Of a DNA stretch of 31,822 nt, positions 23,301-30,645 are shown one piece after another. Below the pieces are notes generated by a model. The model searched no databases. It worked only from the letters and a program-made list of their open reading frames with translations, and was not told the origin of the DNA. Source of the DNA: CAZWSX01 sp964636985 (GTDB lineage Bacteria; Planctomycetota; Planctomycetia; Pirellulales; Pirellulaceae); the NCBI GenBank assembly GCA_964636985.1, contig CAZWSX010000049.1, forward strand, positions 1-31,822. The letters run 5' to 3'. The translations under genes and the position numbers were made by a program. Numbering within the stretch: position 1 is the first letter of the stretch; each line of letters opens with the position of its first letter.

Positions 23301-23606
23301 GCCCGGCAGAACGTCGCTAGCCGGAAATTCGTCGGCAGCGGCCGAGCAAAACATGGCCAAGTCGCGCCGCAGGTCGTCGGCTTCGGCAACGCTAGGACAA
23401 ACCAGGAGAAGGGGCTGATCGATCTGCTCTAGGAGCCGCGCCGCGATCAGCGCATAGAGGGACCCCCAGGCTCCGTCGAAAACGGCCGTCTTCCCTTCGG
23501 ACAGGGCGGCCAATACATCGCCAAAGCCCGCGTGCTCGTCGACCACTCGGGGCAAATGAAACAACAGCCCCGCGGCCGACACTCCATGGGAGGCCGCGAT
23601 GGTCAT
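20340..23606 (-). CDS. mfd: Transcription-repair coupling factor Mfd
   Basis: The ATG at 23606 gives 1088 residues, near the usual ~1150. Mfd removes RNA polymerase stalled at DNA damage and recruits UvrA. Domains in order: UvrB-like N-terminal region (~20-330, with PGEFSNRGGIVDIFPPDADRP), RNA-polymerase-interacting domain (~455-520, GDLVVHLAHGIGRYRGM), translocase with Walker A GDVGFGKTEVAM (~580) and Walker B DEEQ (~682), helicase motifs TMSATPIPRTLHMSL, DILVATTIVESGLDIPNAN, HQLRGRVGR, and the C-terminal TRCF domain (PDAYVPDMRTKVDIYRRL). All key motifs are present. It sits 73 bases after the exported 648-residue protein gene on the same strand. Confidence 0.97.
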   Translation of the reverse strand: MTIAASHGVSAAGLLFHLPRVVDEHAGFGDVLAALSEGKTAVFDGAWGSLYALIAARLLEQIDQPLLLVCPSVAEADDLRRDLAMFCSAAADEFPASDVLPGENTLTDENFAHRLKLIRRLHTSINSPGELAPLERLRMIATTLPALMQPCPLPEEHAKSVWTVRVGDRIDINERLAWLVDRGYEATTAVDLPGEFSNRGGIVDIFPPDADRPLRIELFDDTVESIREFEVEGQRSVAACETAHLLALRRDDLAAGSLMDWLPPKTIVALVDPNRLREEGQLYHERMGRSSKLLEPSDVMRRVAKFPLAYLETMAPADVEPVCRLNMETVDRFAGDVGEIRQRLDEAAENDDVIVVGTTEAEVERLGELLGSTRVAARGKLRYIVGDLTHGFRAVKAGCVVVTGHELFHRAELRRVPRRRMGKAIDSFLDLREGDLVVHLAHGIGRYRGMKVIERAGQEEEHLEIEFAEGTKIYVPAVKIHLVQKYIGGSKTRPQLAKIGGKTWLKQKEKAEEAVIDLASEMIELQARRAAQPGIAFGPDSEWQREFDASFPYTETNDQLAAIDAAKIDLQKTRPMDRLLCGDVGFGKTEVAMRAAFKAVDSGCQAAILVPTTILCEQHFRSFSQRMAEFPIKIGKLSRFCSPQEERETLAGLKSGGIDIVIGTHRIASRDVEFHNLGLLVIDEEQRFGVDVKERLKSLRTTVNVLTMSATPIPRTLHMSLVGLRDISNLETPPEERMAVETRVLRWSDEIIRQAIARELSRGGQVYFVHNRVQDIELIAHKVRDLAPDAKVRVGHGQMPEDELESVMLDFIGNKFDILVATTIVESGLDIPNANTIFIHEAERYGLADLHQLRGRVGRYRHRAYAYMIVPPHKDLTPTASRRLKAIEEFSQMGAGFALSMRDLEIRGAGNLLGSQQSGHIAAVGYELYCQLLENAVRRLQRAPPKITLDVDIDLPGAAYLPDAYVPDMRTKVDIYRRLTRLDSYSQIGEMRGELVDRFGPLPPEVEHLLALTELKMDAAVWQVNAIYVEERFLVLRGTNAERMGQLAKKLNGRLRVVDDIKGYLPMKPEGLASPAALLKTTKAVLRL

Positions 23607-23679
23607 AGACCCACATTGTAGGGGAGAGGACCAATCTGGGGCAGGCGAGTTGGCCCTGATGATTCCCGCTATTTGCAGG

Positions 23680-25626
23680 CTATTTTGCGGTCGACGGGGC
23701 CGCTGGGGCCGCAACGGCACCGGGCGTGGGATCGGCGTCCAAATCGGCGAAAAAATACTCGTGCGCGATCCAATCGGGCTCGGTCAAACGGACCCGCAGC
23801 AGGATCGATCGATTGTCGACCTCGCCGTATTCGCGAAAGGGTGCTCCGAGAAATGCCGTTGCCCCAGGCTGCGAACCCTTGCGATGCAAGTAAGTGAGCA
23901 CCGGCTCAAACGAGAACGAATCGATCGCGGCGCCGATATTCGTAAAGATTCCCTGACGGGCGGATGTCAAAGCCGAAGCAGCCTCGATGGTCAGCGGCTT
24001 GGCGCCGCTGTCGATGAGCAAATCGCTTTCCAGCGCCTTGAGTTCCGCCTGCCACAGATCGGGCGTCACTCCGGGCCCTTCCACGGCGACGCGTCCTCGG
24101 GGATAGGAATACCAATAGAGGTCGCTCGCTCCGGCGGCCTTCTCTGGGCCGCTCGAAATAGCCGGTGCAAAGGGGCCTGCGGTCACCGACGCTCCGATCA
24201 AAACGGGCATCGCGAGCTCGACCGTTCTCCGCATGTGCTGCGCGCTCATCGAGGTTGACCCTTGCGGGGGAGGATCGAAAAGCCGTGTCGCCAGCGTGTC
24301 GGAAAAGACGTATTTGACTTGTAGCGTCAAAGGCGAGTGGCTGACGATGTTGCGTTCCTTAACGCGGGCCAGCGTCGCGCGGCGGCGCCAACCCAACATC
24401 CAGGTAGTCGCCTCGCGATAGGCGGCGACTTGAGCTTTGTACTCGGGTGCTTTGTTCAGCATCTCCGTGAAGCCCTGTTCAATCTGGGCTCGCGCATCCT
24501 TGAGCGGCGCGCGTGCGTCCAACTCGCCTAGGGCCTCGATGTAGGCCTGGTGGAATTCGGGCACCTCGGTGGCCGCCACGTCTTGCGAATCCTTTTCGAC
24601 CAGCATCGCCAGCGCCTCGGCCATCAGGGGGACCATTTTGGCACGGGCTGCGTCCGCAAGTTGGATCGATGCGTTTAGATCGTCGTTATTGCCTGCCGCG
24701 CCAGAGGAGGTCATGGCCGCCATTTTCCGCATCGCGAACGCGCGGCGATAAGCATCCTCGTAGTCCCGCCATTTCTTAATCGACTTGCGGACGATCTCAG
24801 GGCCCGTCAGCGTCTCTTCGAAGAATGGCGCTTCCTTGGCGGTCGCAAGTTGCGTGGCCGCACCGCGGATCGCATTGGGCAACTCGTCGGGATCGCGGAA
24901 CGTCAGCTTCGCGTCAGCGAGAAGTTTTTCGCGATAGGCGCTTCCGAAAAGGGCCTCTCGCCCGGCGTCGATCGAATCGCGCACTCCATACAACGCTTCG
25001 GGTGGCCGGCCGAGAACCACCCACGGTTCTAACTGACCGTATAGGTCGAGCAGTTTGGTGACCGGCTGGTCGGCGGCATCGTACTTTCCATCAGCAATCA
25101 AAGGTATAACCTGCTCCAAAACCTTTTGCTGCTGAGCCACAACCGCCTGCAACTGTTTGTTCATCGCCTCACCACCCGGAAACGTGGGGAGTTCCAGGCA
25201 GGCCTTAGCCGCTCGTTGAATGCTATTGCGATAGTCGAAACAGCGAGACTTGAAATCGTAAAAAGAGGGTTCGCCCATCCCCTGCAACCGGCGCTGGAGC
25301 CGTTCCATCCGCCAGACGGCAGCGTTAGCCACGCCCACATCTTTAGGGTTGATCTTTTGCGGCGTTGCTTTGGCCAGAGCGTCGTCAAAAACCAGGCAAA
25401 TCTGGCGTAATCGCTTGTCGATCGCCACTGCCTGCTTGAGGGCTTCTTCACCGCGATCGACGTCGAACAGAGGCAACGGGTTGTCGATCGCCGTATCGGT
25501 TGGGCCTTCCCACTTGTTGTCCTGGGCGCGAAGGTCGACTACGGCTCCGTTTAACAAAGTGCTGACCGCAATCGCGGCCACGACAAACAACAGACGAATC
25601 GGCTTACGTTCTAATGCGGTCCACAT
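23680..25626 (-). CDS. Large exported hypothetical protein
   Basis: This 648-residue protein has an N-terminal membrane/signal segment (PIRLLFVVAAIAVSTLLNGAVV). The rest is mostly predicted helix, with long amphipathic stretches (KQAVAIDKRLRQICLVFDDAL; AAVVAQQQKVLEQ-like). The end is richer in strands (YWYSYPRGRVAVEGPG, NRSILLRVRL, WIAHEYFFADLDADP), then an Ala/Pro tail. I recognise no catalytic motif or named family. A periplasmic or inner-membrane-anchored role is likely. It lies 69 bases downstream of the lipoprotein gene and upstream of mfd, so the three may share a transcript. It may work with the lipoprotein in the envelope. Confidence 0.75.
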   Translation of the reverse strand: MWTALERKPIRLLFVVAAIAVSTLLNGAVVDLRAQDNKWEGPTDTAIDNPLPLFDVDRGEEALKQAVAIDKRLRQICLVFDDALAKATPQKINPKDVGVANAAVWRMERLQRRLQGMGEPSFYDFKSRCFDYRNSIQRAAKACLELPTFPGGEAMNKQLQAVVAQQQKVLEQVIPLIADGKYDAADQPVTKLLDLYGQLEPWVVLGRPPEALYGVRDSIDAGREALFGSAYREKLLADAKLTFRDPDELPNAIRGAATQLATAKEAPFFEETLTGPEIVRKSIKKWRDYEDAYRRAFAMRKMAAMTSSGAAGNNDDLNASIQLADAARAKMVPLMAEALAMLVEKDSQDVAATEVPEFHQAYIEALGELDARAPLKDARAQIEQGFTEMLNKAPEYKAQVAAYREATTWMLGWRRRATLARVKERNIVSHSPLTLQVKYVFSDTLATRLFDPPPQGSTSMSAQHMRRTVELAMPVLIGASVTAGPFAPAISSGPEKAAGASDLYWYSYPRGRVAVEGPGVTPDLWQAELKALESDLLIDSGAKPLTIEAASALTSARQGIFTNIGAAIDSFSFEPVLTYLHRKGSQPGATAFLGAPFREYGEVDNRSILLRVRLTEPDWIAHEYFFADLDADPTPGAVAAPAAPSTAK

Positions 25627-25695
25627 GGGAGCGTTGTTTTCGAGTGCCTTGAGGTAAGTTGGGTTGAACCGGGAGCCGAACGTTCGTTGCGCGAA

Positions 25696-26340
25696 CTAAT
25701 CGTTGTCGGATTCCGGCTCTGCTACGGGAGCGGGAGCCTCGGCCTTCTTGGCTGCCGCTGGGAAAAGCGCCGTCAGCGTTCCATCGCAGCCCAGCCTTCG
25801 CACGCCCCCCACTTCAGGCAACGATGCGCCCGTGAATTTGGCTTTCACGTAGTACTCGTTTCCTTCGATGACTTCGATTTCCAGCGGGCGGCCTCCTTCA
25901 GAACTCCATGCGGGAAAGCTCCCGGCGTACTGAACCGAGATGTGGGCCGGGATCTTTTTGCCCACCAGTTCGCTCACCGACTTCGACGAGGTTTTCGCAC
26001 GCACGAAGACCATCGGGTAACTTGACGTTCGCGAATCATCGTCGGCCACATCGACTTCGCTTTCGTACGAGCGAATCACCAGCACCGAAGGAGCGTTCGG
26101 GAAAACATTGAAGGTGCCAAAGACCCGATCCGTCTTGATAGGCGGGTTGTGATTGACGTCGATGTGCCCCTTGTCGGGCCGGTTGATCGTGGCGATATGT
26201 TCCCCGGCCGACTCGGCCGCTTTTTTGACCGTTTCCACGGCTTGTTTCACTCCGCCCGAACAACCAAGCACGGCGAGCGAGGCGACAAGTATTGCGACGG
26301 CAACCCAACGTACGATCTTGAAACAACTTGGTCGGGGCAT
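25696..26340 (-). CDS. Putative lipoprotein
   Basis: This 214-residue protein has a basic N-end, a hydrophobic stretch (IVRWVAVAILVASLAVLGC) and a lipobox VLGC with Cys27, so lipid attachment is likely. A helix (VKQAVETVKKAAESAGEHIATI) follows, then a beta-rich region with FGTFNVFPNAPSVLVIRSYESEVDV, and a tail rich in Ala, Pro and acidic residues. No family is recognised. It heads the minus-strand run leading to mfd. Its start is 219 bases from the divergent aldolase start, a gap that must hold both promoters. Confidence 0.75.
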   Translation of the reverse strand: MPRPSCFKIVRWVAVAILVASLAVLGCSGGVKQAVETVKKAAESAGEHIATINRPDKGHIDVNHNPPIKTDRVFGTFNVFPNAPSVLVIRSYESEVDVADDDSRTSSYPMVFVRAKTSSKSVSELVGKKIPAHISVQYAGSFPAWSSEGGRPLEIEVIEGNEYYVKAKFTGASLPEVGGVRRLGCDGTLTALFPAAAKKAEAPAPVAEPESDND

Positions 26341-26489
26341 GGCGAGTCACTGCCGTCGGGCGATAATGGCGATACAAATGGTCAATAAGGCCCCTCGTCT
26401 TAGATTCGTTCGGTAAAGAACACGTAAAGATTCCGTGAATAGACCTGGGCCGAGGGAATTCACCACGGAGGGTACGGAGAGGGGTCAAT

Positions 26490-26514
26490 GTGGCCCAGAC
26501 AATCCTGTCTGGGC
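26490..26514 (+). repeat. REP-like element (GTGG head) upstream of aldolase gene
   Basis: The GTGG head at 26490-26493 leads into a perfect 9-bp stem GCCCAGACA / TGTCTGGGC with loop ATCC. It is preceded by ACCACGGAGGG-type repeat debris (26460-26485) like the outer arms near 11.46 kb. The first bases form an in-frame GTG that could be mistaken for the start of the following gene. Confidence 0.75.
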
Positions 26515-26558
26515 GCAGTGCGGCTGTTTTGCATGAGAACGTAGGGTGGCTGGTTGCG

Positions 26559-27530
26559 ATGCTGGAACGTTTAGCAGACTCAAACGATCAGATTCCCCCG
26601 CTTCGCCACGGGCGGAAAATCGAAGGCATTTCGGCGATCTTGTTGCCGTTTACTTCGGTGGGAGACGTCGATTGGCCCGCCTTCGACGCCCACGTGCGCC
26701 GAACCGCCGATGCGGGGCTGACGCCGGCCGTGAATATGGATACGGGCTTTGCAAACCTGCTCTCGTTTGAGCAACGGGTGCAGGTTTTGGACCGGACTCG
26801 CGAAGTCCTTGATGGCCGCACCTTTGTGGCCGGCGCATTCGTTGGAGATCGTCCAGGGGCGGGCTTCGATTTCGATCAGTACGCCAAGGCTGTCGCCGCG
26901 ATTGCCGCTCGCGGCGGAATGCCCGTGATCTTCCAGAGCTTTGGTCTCACGCAGCAATCCGACGACAGTGTTGTTGCCTCGTATCGGCGACTAGGAGGCG
27001 TTTGCGACCGCTTTATCGGTTTTGAACTGGGGACGATGTTCGCTCCATTTGGAAAAATCTATTCGCTCGAAGTCTACGAGCGACTCCTTGGCATTCCACA
27101 ATGCATCGGCGCGAAGCACTCCTCGTTGCGACGCGACTGGGAGTGGCAACGCCTGACGGTCCGCGATCGCGTTCGGCCTGAGTTCAAGGTCTACACCGGC
27201 AACGACCTGGCCATCGATATGGTGATGTACGGCAGCGATTACTTGCTTGGTCTGAGTACGATGGCGCCCGACGCCTTCGCGATGCGCGACCGCTATTGGA
27301 CAAGCGGCGATCATCGCTTCTTTGCCATCAATGATGTGCTTCAGTACCTTGGTTTTTTGACGTTTCGCCAGCCTGTCCCGGCTTACAAACACTCGGCGGC
27401 GATGTTTTTGAAGTTGCGAAAGTGGATCGCCTGCGACGAGACCCACCCGCAAAGCCCGCGGCGTCCCGAAAGCGACCGGGAAATCCTTGCCGGCATCGTC
27501 GATCAACTTGAGCAAGCAATGCGAGCCTAA
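26559..27530 (+). CDS. DHDPS/N-acetylneuraminate-lyase family aldolase
   Basis: I chose the ATG at 26559 (323 residues, AGGGTGG upstream) over the GTG at 26490, which lies in a REP-like hairpin. The protein is a class I aldolase TIM barrel of the dihydrodipicolinate synthase family: ISAILLPFT, VNMDTGFANLL, and IGAKHSS with Schiff-base Lys186. The catalytic Tyr block of DapA (YNxP) reads IFQSFGL here, so it is unlikely to be a lysine-pathway DapA. Sugar-acid or other keto-acid cleavage is possible. The stop is three bases before the next ATG, so it is tightly coupled to the OYE-family gene. Confidence 0.8.
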   Translation: MLERLADSNDQIPPLRHGRKIEGISAILLPFTSVGDVDWPAFDAHVRRTADAGLTPAVNMDTGFANLLSFEQRVQVLDRTREVLDGRTFVAGAFVGDRPGAGFDFDQYAKAVAAIAARGGMPVIFQSFGLTQQSDDSVVASYRRLGGVCDRFIGFELGTMFAPFGKIYSLEVYERLLGIPQCIGAKHSSLRRDWEWQRLTVRDRVRPEFKVYTGNDLAIDMVMYGSDYLLGLSTMAPDAFAMRDRYWTSGDHRFFAINDVLQYLGFLTFRQPVPAYKHSAAMFLKLRKWIACDETHPQSPRRPESDREILAGIVDQLEQAMRA

Positions 27531-27533
27531 TTC

Positions 27534-28967
27534 ATGGCGACGTTCCCGCGAGTCAGTTCGCTTAAAACCGCCGAGCAGTTTACAGGCCGGTTGGAAGAAC
27601 TCGGCGTTCAATTGCCTTTCGATGCAGCGATTGTGACGGGAAGTGACGCGCCTTTGTCTCGACCGCTTGTGTGTGGATCACAGACAATCGGAAATCGCTT
27701 TTGCATTCTGCCCATGGAAGGCTGGGACGGAACACCCGACGGAAAGCCAACCGATCTGACTCGCCGGCGCTGGGCGAACTTTGGACGCAGCGGCGCAAAA
27801 TGGATTTGGGGCGGCGAAGCGGTCGCCGTCCGATTCGACGGACGCGCCAACCCGAATCAACTTTTCGCCAGCGAAGAGAACCTGCCAGGCCTCGTCGAAC
27901 TGCGCGAGCTGCTCGTCCGCGAGCATCAAGATCGCTTCAGTCGAACGGACGACTTGCTCATCGGATTGCAGCTGACTCATTCGGGGCGCTTTTGCAAGCC
28001 GCGCGACAAACAACGGTGGGAATCGAAGATCGCTTACCGGCATCCGATCCTGGACCCCAAGTTTCAGGTGCCCGGCGACGCGGCGGTCCTCAGTGACGAC
28101 GACTTGGCGAGGCTCAGCGACGATGTCGTTACCGCCGCGCGACTGGCTCAGCGGGCAGGCTACGCCTTTGTCGACATCAAACATTGCCACGGCTATCTGG
28201 GGCACGAACTCCTCTCGGCAATCGATCGTCCGGGTAAGTACGGCGGCAGTCTGGAGAACCGCACGCGGTTTCTGCGCGACATCGCCAGTGGAATTCGCGC
28301 GACGTCGCCCGGCCTGGAGCTAGGCGTTCGCTTGAGCATCTTCGACTTTGTCCCCTTCCTGCGCGGCGACGACGATGTCGGCAAGCCAACGCAAAGCGGC
28401 CCGTACCGCTACGCCTTTGGTGGCGACGGAACGGGCGTCGGCATCGACTTAGCCGAGCCCAAGGCGCTGTGCGAAATCTTTCGCTCGCTGGGAATCAAAA
28501 TGGTTTGCGCGAGTGCGGGCAGCCCGTACTACAATCCGCACCTGCTTCGTCCGGCGGCTTTTCCTCCCTCGGACGGCTACCTCCCGCCCGAAGACCCCTT
28601 GGTTGGCGTGGCCCGGCAGATTGCGGCGACGGCCGAATTGAAGGCCGCGTTTCCCGACATCGCATTCGTCGGCTCGGGCTATTCCTATCTGCAAGAGTGG
28701 CTTCCACACGTTGCCCAAGGGGCCGTCGCTCGCGGCATGGTCGATAGCATCGGCCTGGGGCGGATGGTTCTCTCGTACCCAGAATTCGCCGCCGATGTCT
28801 TGGCCGGCAAGCCGCTGGTGCGTAAGAAACTGTGCCGCACGTTCAGCGATTGCACCACGGCCCCACGCAACGGTATGGTCTCAGGGTGCTACCCGCTCGA
28901 TGCGTTTTACAAGTCTCGCCCGGAGAACGAAACAGTCTCGGCGCTGCGGCGCGCGATTGTGGAGTAG
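27534..28967 (+). CDS. OYE-type NADH:flavin oxidoreductase
   Basis: This 477-residue protein is an old yellow enzyme family TIM barrel using FMN: RPLVCGSQTIGNRFCILPMEGWDG, LLIGLQLTHSGRF, FVDIKHCHGYLGHELLS, KYGGSLENRTRFLRD, and FVGSGYSYLQEWLPHVAQG near the phosphate-binding end. Members reduce activated C=C bonds or take part in dienoyl-CoA and similar reactions. There is no obvious second FAD/NAD domain, but the C-terminal region has CRTFSDCTTAPRNGMVSGCY, where three Cys might bind a metal or cluster as in the 2,4-dienoyl-CoA reductase group. The partner aldolase gene ends three bases upstream, so the two probably act in one catabolic route; the substrate is unknown. Confidence 0.85.
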   Translation: MATFPRVSSLKTAEQFTGRLEELGVQLPFDAAIVTGSDAPLSRPLVCGSQTIGNRFCILPMEGWDGTPDGKPTDLTRRRWANFGRSGAKWIWGGEAVAVRFDGRANPNQLFASEENLPGLVELRELLVREHQDRFSRTDDLLIGLQLTHSGRFCKPRDKQRWESKIAYRHPILDPKFQVPGDAAVLSDDDLARLSDDVVTAARLAQRAGYAFVDIKHCHGYLGHELLSAIDRPGKYGGSLENRTRFLRDIASGIRATSPGLELGVRLSIFDFVPFLRGDDDVGKPTQSGPYRYAFGGDGTGVGIDLAEPKALCEIFRSLGIKMVCASAGSPYYNPHLLRPAAFPPSDGYLPPEDPLVGVARQIAATAELKAAFPDIAFVGSGYSYLQEWLPHVAQGAVARGMVDSIGLGRMVLSYPEFAADVLAGKPLVRKKLCRTFSDCTTAPRNGMVSGCYPLDAFYKSRPENETVSALRRAIVE

Positions 28968-28971
28968 ACGG

Positions 28972-29163
28972 TCACCACCCCAGCGCCATCGCAATCAGAA
29001 ACGCCAGCCAGGCGAGCCACAGAATCGCCGCGACCGCAAACCACATCGGCCTTGGCTTGGGCGGATCGGCCGGGAGTTTGAGCGATGCCAGCGGATCGTC
29101 GGCTGGCTCTTTGGGTGAGACGTTTTTAGGCGCCGGCGATGGGACGCTTTCGCGACGTTTCAT
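28972..29163 (-). CDS. Small single-span membrane protein
   Basis: This 63-residue protein has a Pro/Lys-rich N-half (PSPAPKNVSPKEPADD) and one hydrophobic helix rich in Trp (MWFAVAAILWLAWLAFLIAMALGW) reaching the C-end. It begins 23 bases after the ketosynthase-like gene on the same strand and ends four bases from the convergent OYE-type gene. I recognise no family. The tight spacing suggests translation together with the ketosynthase-like protein. Confidence 0.6.
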   Translation of the reverse strand: MKRRESVPSPAPKNVSPKEPADDPLASLKLPADPPKPRPMWFAVAAILWLAWLAFLIAMALGW

Positions 29164-29186
29164 TGCAGAGTTCGCCGCCTTGCAAC

Positions 29187-30449
29187 TTACTGCGGTTTAG
29201 CGATCACAACGGCCGCCGATTGCCCTCGGGGCGAGTAGTTCACCACCAGCGCCGTCTTCTTTTCCACAGGCTTGTTCGTTTCGCGAACCACGTTGATCGG
29301 GCAGGCCGGGTCAAGGCGTTCGCAGTTGATCGTGCGTGGCAGCTGGCCTCGCTCGAGCGCGAGCAAGCTGGCCGCCAGTTCCACGGCCGAACTCCCGGCG
29401 CCGCAATGGCCGATGTAGCTCTTGATTGCCGTCACGGGGACGCCGGCGACAACGCTTTTCAAGGCGATGGCTTCGTCGCGATCCTCGATCACGCCACCCA
29501 GGCCGTGGGCGTTCACGTGGTCGAGATCGCTTACGCTCGTTTTGGCGTTGCGCAGGGCTTGCGTAATAACGCGTGGCAGGGCCTGGGCGACCGGGTAATC
29601 GTTATGGAGCTGGCGTTGAAAGCCCGCCGCGTAGCCGCGAATGAAGGCCAATGGCTTGGCTCCTCGCTTGGCCACGAAGTCCGCGCGTTCGAGGACAAAC
29701 GATGCCGCCCCTTCGCCGCTCACCATGCCGCTGCGATCCAAATCGTAGGGTCGAACTGCTCCGCCGGTCGGGCCGTTCCATTGCGAGAGATGGGAGTACC
29801 CGCAAAACGCCATCGACGTGGCCGAAAGGTACGATCCCGATCCCCCCACAATCACGGCGTCGGCGTGGCCGCGTTCGATGTAGCGGCACCCTTCCATCAA
29901 TGCTTGCAGCCCGGCGAGATCGCCTCCGATCACCGTGTTCACGGGTCCTTGGGCGTCATGTGCAATCCCCAAGTGGCAAGCCGTCATATTCGGCAAGTAT
30001 TTGAGCATCCACAGGGGGAACAAATCGTGCATCGCATGATGCCCCCACTGCGAAAAGTCGAACTCTCCGCTGGCCATGCAGTGGCGATAGACCCCTTCGA
30101 GCTCCTCCAGGTCGCCGTAAATCATTTCGCCGCCGAAGACCGCCCCCAATCGCGTGGGGTCGTATTCCCCTTTGCGAAGTCCTGCCTGGGCCATGGCCAT
30201 GCCAGCGGTGGCGTAGCCCCACTGGATTTCCTTCGACATCACCTTGAGGGCTTTGCGGGGCTGGACGTAGTCCTTGCCGTCGAAGCCGGCGACCGGTGCG
30301 GCGAACTTGATCGGGATGCCGTTTTCAGGCAATTCCGGCTGCGCGACGATCCCAGAACGCCCTTCCAGCAGGGCGGAATAGAAGCGATCGATACCAACGC
30401 CCACCGCCGAGGCGACTCCCACGCCGGTGATCGCAACCTCAATCGACAC
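29187..30449 (-). CDS. Beta-ketoacyl synthase-like protein lacking the catalytic Cys (chain-length-factor-like)
   Basis: The GTG at 30449 has GGAG six bases upstream and gives 420 residues starting VSIEVAITGVG, as in FabF. The thiolase fold runs the full length. Against FabF, the block around the nucleophile (ATACTSG) reads VIGGDLAG, so the active Cys is Asp177 (codon 29919-29921). The two catalytic His are kept, in VNAHGLGG and SYIGHCGAG, with the Lys before the latter (AIKSYIGH). The GFGG gatekeeper near the end is replaced by YSPRGQS. Loss of Cys with intact His is the pattern of chain-length factors and other partner subunits of polyketide or aryl-polyene synthases. It might form a dimer with an active KS encoded elsewhere. 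The next genes do not supply an acyl carrier or KS. Confidence 0.85.
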   Translation of the reverse strand: MSIEVAITGVGVASAVGVGIDRFYSALLEGRSGIVAQPELPENGIPIKFAAPVAGFDGKDYVQPRKALKVMSKEIQWGYATAGMAMAQAGLRKGEYDPTRLGAVFGGEMIYGDLEELEGVYRHCMASGEFDFSQWGHHAMHDLFPLWMLKYLPNMTACHLGIAHDAQGPVNTVIGGDLAGLQALMEGCRYIERGHADAVIVGGSGSYLSATSMAFCGYSHLSQWNGPTGGAVRPYDLDRSGMVSGEGAASFVLERADFVAKRGAKPLAFIRGYAAGFQRQLHNDYPVAQALPRVITQALRNAKTSVSDLDHVNAHGLGGVIEDRDEAIALKSVVAGVPVTAIKSYIGHCGAGSSAVELAASLLALERGQLPRTINCERLDPACPINVVRETNKPVEKKTALVVNYSPRGQSAAVVIAKPQ

Positions 30450-30645
30450 AGACAACTCCAAAAGGTCGGCAAACGAGCGAAATAGCACCAGGGAATCCGT
30501 CTCCCCGCAAGGGATTACGATCCTAGCATAGTTAGCTTGCCCAGACGGAGGGGAGGGCAAAACGGGCCGTTATCCAGGTGCCTTTCGATCCGATCCGCCT
30601 TGGTACCACAACGTTTGTGGGTAAGCCAATGTCAACGAGGTTGCC

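Noticed and set aside
29139..30485. A 448-codon open frame antisense to the ketosynthase-like gene
   Set aside because: The composition is that of an antisense shadow (His/Arg/Val/Asp rich). The ketosynthase-like protein is clear over its full length.
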